Source: Rhinopomastus cyanomelas (lineage: Eukaryota; Chordata; Aves; Bucerotiformes; Rhinopomastidae). From it: 64,000 bases of DNA. The position numbers and the translations under genes were made by a program. The notes below the pieces were generated by a model. The model was given only the letters and a program-made list of their open reading frames with translations. It did no database searches and was not told where the DNA came from. This document shows, piece by piece, positions 57,471-64,000 of the stretch. The DNA lies in NCBI GenBank assembly GCA_013400115.1, contig VXBP01009035.1:180963-244962 (forward strand), in the 5' to 3' direction. Positions within the stretch are counted from its first letter, which is position 1. Each line of letters starts with the position of its first letter.

Positions 57471-58654
57471 TGTTGACATTTAGAGGGACGAAATTAAAGA
57501 GAGAGTAGGAGGTGATTTAGCAGCTTTGAACGTGTCAGGTGCAGGCAGCTGAGGTGTGTGCCTGTTTTAAAATAGGTTTTGCCCTGGCAGCTGGTCTTTG
57601 CTTCCTCTCCCCCTGTCATCTCCCCCGACTCCAGCCCAGCAGAGGGTTTGGCAGCAGCTCTGGATGTGATATTTTTCTTGTCCAAGTGCTGCTGACTAGG
57701 AAATAGGAGGAAGGTGAAGGCAAAGCGGAGGGTAAGAGAGATCCTCTCCTCCATTAGGAGAGATCTGATAATACACATCTTCAAGCTTAGGGGAGAAAAC
57801 AGTGAGGAGAGCCTCTTGCTGAAATGCTTTGAATGCAGAGACCTCTTCAGAGGAAGAGAGTGAACTGTGGCATATATATAATTTTTTAAAATAAGGAGTT
57901 GTCCTCTTAAATAAGGGCAGCTGAGTAAACATACATAAAATACTGCAACACATTTCAGAGGACTAACACCTGGGATTAGCTGATCTGCATTGTGACTAAT
58001 GTCAACATCAGAGCTGGCTCAAATTGGATTTTCCCTTCCATAACAGAAAACATCAGCAGCAAAAGAAACCAGGTGGCAGAGAAAAATGCAGTTTGAAAAA
58101 TTCAAAAAGCCTCCTGAAGAAACCATTGTGATTCCTCTTCACCTCATGAAAAAGAAACCAGTAGGTTTGCCACATACAGTGAAGCCTACCAGTTCCTGCT
58201 GGGCACTTGGTCCACATTGTATGTTTTGGGCTGTAGTGGAAAGAATCAGAACTGGCTTCCTAGCATGATCTGAATGAATAGGACCCTATAGCTTCACAGA
58301 TGATGATCTTTCCATAAATAAATGATAATAAAGCAAACAGCAGAATAAACACCACTCTTGTTTTTTTACATCGTCCTCATAATAATCAAATATGCTACTA
58401 AAATAAGTGAAAATGTTGGAAAGGTAAGTAGTTAATGTACAGATTATACCATGAAAATGTAATCTAGTGCAATCATATGCATTAAGATTTAGGTTGCAGG
58501 TTATGATGGTTTCTCAGTAACACCAAAATTACATCAGTCCTTCATCTTCCTAATGTGAAGCAGCAGTTGAAATGAAAAATTAACCACAAATGTCCAACTA
58601 TTGATCAGCTGTATGAATTAACATGTTAATAGTTGTAATTTCTTATTATTCTGT
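57471..58654. other. Non-coding stretch between CpG island and coding exon (probable intron)
   Basis: AT content rises sharply after 57460. No repeat of known family and no plausible coding frame are seen. If the non-coding first exon lies upstream, this is the 3' part of the first NRXN1 intron. Confidence 0.6.
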
Positions 58655-58669
58655 TTCAATTCTTTGCAG
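58655..58669 (+). other. Predicted splice acceptor before the NRXN1 coding exon
   Basis: A T-rich tract runs into TTCTTTGCAG, followed by ACTAGAAAC. It is the best acceptor between the CpG island and the ATG. No transcript evidence is available here, so the exact exon edge is a prediction. Confidence 0.65.
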
Positions 58670-58840
58670 ACTAGAAACAGAAAAAAACAGAGGGAAAAAT
58701 CGCCCCCCCTGGATCTGAGCCCTGGCCTTTTGCAAGCAAACAGAAGAGGAGCTGTCAGGCTTTGCATGTCAAGTAGCCACTCGGCTGTTTGACAGCTTCT
58801 GGGTTTCAACCCCATTGGGATTGAGGCAGCTCAGGAAACC

Positions 58841-58879
58841 ATGAGCGATGAGTCCTGTCATCTGCTGACGCTGCTCTAG
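58841..58879 (+). promoter_or_regulatory. Upstream ORF 1 in NRXN1 5' UTR (12 codons)
   Basis: ATG AGC GAT through TAG encodes MSDESCHLLTLL. It starts about 600 nt before the main ATG, and the A at -3 (ACC ATG A) makes a reasonable initiation context. Such ORFs usually reduce initiation downstream; function here is inference. Confidence 0.5.
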
Positions 58880-58883
58880 CACC

Positions 58884-58901
58884 ATGGCAGACAGTCGGTG
58901 A
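58884..58901 (+). promoter_or_regulatory. Upstream ORF 2 in NRXN1 5' UTR (5 codons, strong Kozak)
   Basis: CACCATGG is a near-ideal initiation context, yet the frame is only MADSR before TGA. It lies 4 nt after upstream ORF 1. A ribosome loading here would terminate almost at once, which suggests a translational brake. The effect is inferred. Confidence 0.5.
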
Positions 58902-59097
58902 TCGGACAAGAGGATCCGTCCGAGGGAGGCAGCGCGGGGATCAGTAATTGGCTTCTTGGGAAACTACAGCTGGTGGAGAGGATGTAAAAAGAGACGAACA
59001 CGCACTGGGATATTGCTACAGTTGTGTTAAGCTGGTGGATCCACCTGGAGGAGGAATTTTTTTGGAGGAGATCTTGGTTTTTTCTCCCGGTCTGGTA

Positions 59098-59172
59098 ATG
59101 TTGGCTTTGGGGAAAATTTCTGCTGAATCACCCACTCCTGGACACATTTTGCAAAGCCTGGCTGACCAGTGA
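59098..59172 (+). promoter_or_regulatory. Upstream ORF 3 in NRXN1 5' UTR (24 codons, in frame with NRXN1)
   Basis: This ATG is in the same frame as the main start (342 nt apart), but TGA at 59170 separates them. The product would be a 24-residue peptide beginning MLALGKISAE. Stop-codon readthrough would add an N-terminal extension before the signal peptide, but nothing suggests this happens. Confidence 0.45.
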
Positions 59173-59439
59173 AGAGACCCAACGGCACCTTACACACACT
59201 GTGGGTCCCCTCCATTGGCTCCCAACCCCATTCCGCACCCAACCTCATCCCACGGGGCACCTGCAGCCCCCCGCCCCGGGGATTCCTCCACAGTGACCCC
59301 CACTCCCGGGGCGGGGGTGAGTGTACCCAAAATTCCCAGCGCGGCCAGTGCCCGTCAAGATTTTACCCTGTCTGCCACCGGGGCCCCAGTGCCACCCCCC
59401 GGCCCTGCCGCCCCACTTGCCCGCCCCAGGCCGCGCAGG

Positions 59440-60178
59440 ATGGGGGCGGCACTGGTGCGGCGCGGGGGTTGCCTGCTGCTCTGGCTGGCCCTGCTGCTTG
59501 GCTGCTGGGCTGAGCTGGGCAGTGGGCTGGAGTTCCCAGGGGCAGAGGGCCAGTGGACCCGCTTCCCCAAGTGGAATGCCTGCTGTGAGAGTGAGATGAG
59601 CTTCAACATGAAGACACGTAGCTCCAGTGGGTTGGTGCTCTACTTTGATGATGAGGGCTTCTGTGACTTCCTGGAGCTCATCCTCACCCAGGGTGGGCGG
59701 CTGCAGCTTAGCTTCTCCATCTTCTGTGCTGAGCCTGCCACCCTGCTCTCTGATACGGCAGTCAATGACAACCTCTGGCATGCTGTCGTCATCCGCCGAC
59801 ACTTCAAGAACACAACGTTGATCATCGATCGATCTGAGGCCAAGTGGGTGGAGGTGAAGTCCAAGCGGCGGGACATGACTGTCTTCAGTGGCCTGTTTCT
59901 AGGGGGCCTCCCACCGGAGCTGCGGTCAGCAACACTAAAGCTGACACTCTCCTCTGTCAAGGACCGGGAGCCCTTCAAGGGGTGGATAACGGATGTCCGG
60001 GTCAATTACACACAGACATCACCAGTGGAGAGCCAGGAGGTGCGGCTGGATGATGAGCAGAGTCGTCTGTGCGCCAGGGAGGACGTCTGCCTCAATGGGG
60101 GCATCTGCTCAGTGCTCAATGACCAGGCCGTCTGCGACTGCTCCCAAACAGGCTTTCGGGGGAAGGACTGCAGTGAAG
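59440..60178 (+). CDS. NRXN1: Neurexin-1 alpha, first coding exon (signal peptide, LNS1, EGF-A; partial)
   Basis: Encodes the N-terminal 246 residues plus one base of a split codon of neurexin-1 alpha, a single-pass presynaptic adhesion receptor whose extracellular LNS and EGF domains bind postsynaptic and secreted partners. Residues 1-29 are a signal peptide (two arginines, then a Leu-rich core), with cleavage probably just before LEFPGAEGQW. Residues about 30-208 form the first LNS (laminin G-like) domain, with the family hallmarks YFDDEGFCDFLEL, FSIFCAEPATLL and KRRDMTVFSGLF. Residues about 211-245 form the first EGF-like domain, with six cysteines in VCLNGGICS, AVCDCS and FRGKDCS. N-glycosylation sequons lie at NTT (124) and NYT (189). 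The ATG at 59440 is chosen because the signal peptide follows directly; the frame stays open upstream to a TGA at 59170 but contains no other ATG. The exon ends at AAG|GTAAGG, phase 1. NRXN2 and NRXN3 have clearly different N-termini. The rest of the gene is outside the window. Confidence 0.96.
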
Positions 60179-60184
60179 GTAAGG
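60176..60184 (+). other. Splice donor ending the NRXN1 first coding exon
   Basis: AAG|GTAAGG is a near-consensus donor at 60179. It falls exactly after the EGF-A end (KDCSE plus one base), where the vertebrate NRXN1 coding exon is known to end in phase 1. Translation beyond it runs into a TAG within a few codons, as expected for intron. Confidence 0.93.
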
Positions 60185-63100
60185 GACCATTTTAGCTCGC
60201 CCCACTGCCCCCATCCCCATCACTCTGTGGAGGGGATGTCTAGGAGGCCAGGCTTGCATGGAGTTTCATCTGTAGAAGTGGATCTCCCTTCCTCCTGTCC
60301 CTCCTTCCCTCCTTCCCTATTGAGTCCCCAGCTCCCCTCTTGCCTGCATTCCCCTCCCTGCCTTCCACATGTCTCTGTGGCCAACCATGGTGCCATCACT
60401 CTTCTGTTCTCTGGGAGGCTGGGCGAGAGGAGAAAGGGGACATTATTTGGGCATCTTCTAGAGGTGGGGTATGATTTGGGGATTGTCCCAGGCAGAGGAA
60501 AGCAGAGTCCTGGGTACTGGATATCGCTTGGGTGGGAACAGGTGGCCAGCATCATGTGTGACAAGTTGAGGGGAGGGGTTGGGCACTCTTGTCCCAAACA
60601 GCAGGTGGCAATTAATTTGGGGAGCAGGGAAGCTGATGCTAGGGGGAATTTTACTGGTTTAAGTGCAAAGATGACTTGGGTTACTTTTTGTAGTGTAGGG
60701 GAGACCCAGAGTCCACTTGTATTTGATATTTGCCTCTGCTGTGTTGTTGAAATAAAATCAGTGATTTATTTGTGAATTCCTTAAATTGTTGGCAGGAAGG
60801 AGGGGGATTAAACAGAAGATTGTGTTTATACACAAATGCAAATGGTATTGCTTTGCAATGTATTTAGCAATTCATCATGCCAGTCAGACAGGGAGAATAC
60901 AAAAAGGCAAGGGGGAAGTGCAAAATCCAAGACCACAAAATTACTGAATAGTTCTACAAGGAAGAGGGAGCATAGAAAAACAGCAGTTTCCTGAATCCCA
61001 TCTCCAAATAAATCACTGGGTAAATTATGATTCATATTCAGTGCTCATTGTTTTTGGCGACTGGAAGGAGTGAGAGTAATTACTTTGCAGATGCATGTAG
61101 AACTCTTTTTTTTTTTAATTTATTATTATTTTGCTAGTAAATGTACCATTGCTTGCAGCTTTAAGCAGAGACATTAACGTATATTGTGTATGTAGAACAG
61201 GGCATAAAGATGTAAATGGGAATAAAAAGTAAAATACAATCTTCTTGTCAAAATTGGAAAGGAAAAACCTAAGTTTAAAGTGTAAAAGGTAAATAGAAAT
61301 AAGAGATGATCAAGGCCAAATGAAGATCTTCACTGAGTTGGCTGCATGGCATTTATAGATGAACAATTTGCCTTTAGCATTTCTATCAGATTTTGCTCGC
61401 TGTAAGACAGAAAACATCATTTGTGACTGTGCTTTATTATGTAACACCCTCTGTCCTTAGTGTCTATACTCAAAATGCTACAGTCATCCTGCATCCTGTG
61501 TTACTTTATCAGCTGTTTACCTCTCACCTGCCTTCATAGCAAAATTCCAACCCTAATGACATCTTAAAATACTTTTAGTGAGTAAAGAGCAAATGGTTAT
61601 TTGAGAAGATATTTATACTTTCAATGCACTCAGTCCCCAAAACTGTAGAGTGAAATGTCTTTTAAGACCATATAGATGGATTTAGGAGTCTTCAGGTATG
61701 AATTTTTAATACGTGGTAGCACGTAACATATAGGTGCATATAAAATACTGAGTAGTTTTATCACCTTTGAGTTGGGCCATATTATAAACCAGAAAGAAAA
61801 CCAGGTGTAGCAGCTTGGTTAAAGCAACAGTGGTCATTTATAGGTATTTATTTATTATAGATTTATGTGCCCTTTGCATTAATATACAGTTTATTTATTT
61901 GAACTTATTTTGAACGCATACTAGTTATAGGAAAAGTTCCTATAACAGCATATAAGGCAGAGGAAATCTTATAATCAGGTAATAAGTTCAAGAGCTGTTT
62001 TTAAGGAACGTTGCAGTCTTTACAATGAATGCTATTGAAATATCTATGTTTATACAGATAGGTATACACTGTAATCTGTATAGAACTTACAGAATGATGA
62101 CAGTGAATATTTAGACTATTAAGGGTGGTGGCTGAGTCACCAGCCCTAGATGAGTTTAAAAAACACTTAGATGTGGTGTTGCGGAATCTGGTTTAGGGGT
62201 GAACCTGTAGAGTAGAGTTGATGGTTGGACTCAGTGATCCCAAGGGCCTTTTCCAACCTGAATGATTCTATGATAGAGTCTCCCAAATGTAGCATGAAGT
62301 GTTGGCTTCACTCAAATACTGGTGGCTTTACAATGGACCTCATTGGGATCAAGGTTCAAGTAAAGTGTCCCTTAAATACTAAGAGGCCTTATAAAACAAT
62401 CAGCTTATGCTCTCAACAAGGTATCATACAGTGTTCAGATTCTGATTTATTTTGAAACAGTAGGCAACATTTCCACGGACAGCAATATAAATGAAACTAG
62501 TTCTACAGTTTGTGTTGATGGAGATAAGAAAGTGACTAAAATTCCTGTTAGTCAGATTTTGATGACAGGGTCTATTTTATAAATGTTTTAATATTTTAAG
62601 CAATGGAAAAGGCTGAAGGACAAGTAAAACTGTTATCTCTGCCAAGAAAGAAACTCTGGGTATTGCTCTTTAGTACTTGATAGCCAACATCGAAAGTATA
62701 CTGCTGAGTTTTGATCTTTTGTTCCTGGAATGTGTAAGTTTCCCACACACATTAGTAAGAGGCTCTCACTGCTGAAGGATGGAGGATCATCTCAGACTGC
62801 AACGATCTGGAGATGTGTTTTGAGTTGTTGTTCTTTCATTAGATGGGAAAAATCCCGACTTTAGAGTTTAATCTGAAATTGTAACCACATGTCCTAGTTC
62901 ATACCTTTTCTTTAAAGGTGAAAGGTCTTTAATTCTCTCTTTTCCTTGGATTTTTCCTTTTTTTGGCTTGGGCTTAGTGCGCTTCTGGCGCAGACAGTGT
63001 GTCTGGCGAGACAAAGTGTCCCACAGTATGAGGACTACAAGAATCAATAACAACAATGACTTCCAACATTTTCTGCCCTGACCTGCACATTTGAGAGATT

Positions 63101-64000
63101 AGAAATAATTGACTTAGAATCAAAGTTTAAAAGCCTTGGAATGCAATTTTTAACAAATCATTCTCAGAAAAAAAATCTGAGATTGTAAAGATTGTAATCT
63201 TGAAACAAATCTCATTAATTTTTTGAGAAGTAAAGTTTTCTTATAAGAACAAATGAAATTTAACCATGTTTATCTGATTCGGAAAACCCATAGTAGAATA
63301 TATTATTCCCAGTAGGTTTAACTGTTCTTGTACTTGTCTAAATCAGGAGTAGCTTCATTTATGTCATCTGAACTAGACAGTGTACGAAGAGTGTAAGCTA
63401 GGAGTGAGTCAGGTTTGTTGGATTCACTCATGCATATGTTTCTGAGTAGGGTATTTGCCTGAAACACTGGAAAAGGACTGGTGTTTGGCTTGAGTATCAA
63501 GGCTGTGCAGTCAGTATCATTGCAGAAATATAGTGGTCTGCAGCAGTTCTGTTGTCGATGAATCCATGTACTTATGAAGAAAGACAGTAGAAAAGCCTTC
63601 TAAAGGTCAAAATAAAATCTCTATTTAGTACTGAAACAGGGAAGAGAATATCATTGCACATAATAATAGTGACTCAGTAGAAGGAAAAATACACAACATT
63701 ATGACAAATTTTGTTAGGAATAAGACTAAAATAAATCCTGAGTGCCATATCAATTTTCTGATGTAGATCACAATCTTCTGTTCAGTGAAAATGACATTAT
63801 TACTTGAAATGACTCAAACTGGTTTGGCTTAATTCTATTGTAGGGAGAGCTGTTCATTAAAAAGCCTGATCTTTCACATTTTTAGTGAATTAAGCCAGGG
63901 TTCCAGAAGGCAGGGAAAATACATGATTGATACCACTGTGCCTCCATATCCCTCTTCTCATTTTGCTCATTATGTTAAAATATCTGAACAGAAAAAAATG
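60179..64000 (+). other. NRXN1: NRXN1 intron (5' part)
   Basis: Non-coding sequence after the donor. The first 200 bp are pyrimidine-rich (60280-60370). It then becomes AT-rich, with a run of about 14 T near 61109-61122. One old CR1 fragment lies at 62120-62276. The open frames here (for example 59993-60775 and 62225-62455) lack any recognisable domain and read as chance. The next neurexin exon is not in the window. Confidence 0.85.
62120..62276 (+). mobile_element. CR1 LINE 3' fragment (older) in NRXN1 intron
   Basis: GTGGTGGCTGAGTCACCAGC, GGTTGGACTCAGTGATCCC, TTCCAACCTGAATGATTCTATGA. Same orientation as NRXN1. Confidence 0.9.

Larger units (their letters stand above)
58670..59439 (+). other. 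NRXN1: NRXN1 5' untranslated part of the first coding exon
   Basis: A strong acceptor (pyrimidine-rich tract, then TTCTTTGCAG ending at 58669) precedes a stretch whose composition rises from mixed to GC-rich towards the ATG. NRXN1 genes have a non-coding first exon spliced to an exon that starts in UTR and carries the ATG; this segment fits that UTR part. The exon start is inferred from the acceptor only. It contains three upstream ORFs, listed separately. No ATG occurs between the last upstream ORF and the main start. Confidence 0.7.

Noticed and set aside
59215..59439. N-terminal extension of the NRXN1 frame by 75 codons
   Set aside because: The frame is open but starts at TTG, has no ATG, and would place a Pro-rich leader before a clear signal peptide.
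59245..59802. 185-codon antisense frame under NRXN1
   Set aside because: Shadow of the conserved NRXN1 coding frame on the other strand.
59993..60775. 260-codon plus frame overlapping the exon end
   Set aside because: Out of frame with NRXN1, crosses the splice donor into intron, no recognisable domain.
1..64000. CRISPR arrays, operons, bacterial-type systems, tRNA or rRNA genes
   Set aside because: The repeated sequences are dispersed CR1 tails, not spaced direct repeats; no clover-leaf or rRNA sequence seen; the gene structure is eukaryotic.

Overview
The window looks like avian nuclear DNA. Two things point to this: the dominant interspersed repeat is the CR1 LINE family with its typical 3' tail (short ATTCTATG/ATTCTGTG units after a CCAATCCCTAAT block), and the only clear protein-coding sequence is the vertebrate neurexin-1 alpha (NRXN1) first coding exon. 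By hand I mark about 55 CR1 pieces covering roughly 13 kb (about a fifth of the window; about a quarter of the first 52 kb). That load is high for a bird. CR1-rich lineages such as woodpeckers and relatives would fit, but this is inference and not an identification.

Layout. Positions 1-51,800 are a gene desert: AT-rich single-copy sequence broken up by CR1 3' fragments on both strands, most of them young copies of one related group and a minority older and more diverged. I see no convincing exon there; the open frames are CR1 remnants, antisense shadows or chance. Positions 51,814-54,492 hold an exact 1,206-bp direct duplication around a 94-base N gap and a 172-bp orphan GC-rich fragment. This looks like an assembly artefact at a hard-to-sequence CpG island. 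Positions 54,493-57,470 form the GC-rich 5' region of NRXN1, with Sp1-type boxes, a GGCTC minisatellite, a diverged local duplication, a long homopyrimidine tract and a large CpG island. Positions 57,470-58,669 read as an intron.

Positions 58,670-60,178 are the inferred second NRXN1 exon (first coding exon). It has a 5' UTR with three short upstream ORFs, an ATG at 59,440, a signal peptide, the first LNS domain and the first EGF-like domain, and it ends in a strong splice donor in phase 1. Positions 60,179-64,000 are the start of the following long intron.

Function. Only one gene is present, a presynaptic adhesion receptor, transcribed left to right. The 52 kb to its left match the known situation of a large gene-poor interval upstream of NRXN1 in vertebrates. 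I find no tRNA, rRNA, CRISPR, operon or complete transposon, and no evidence for a new multi-gene system. The observations most worth checking are the artefactual duplication, the diverged duplication in the NRXN1 5' region, recurrent chimeric CR1 tails, and a few sequence blocks that may be conserved regulatory elements.
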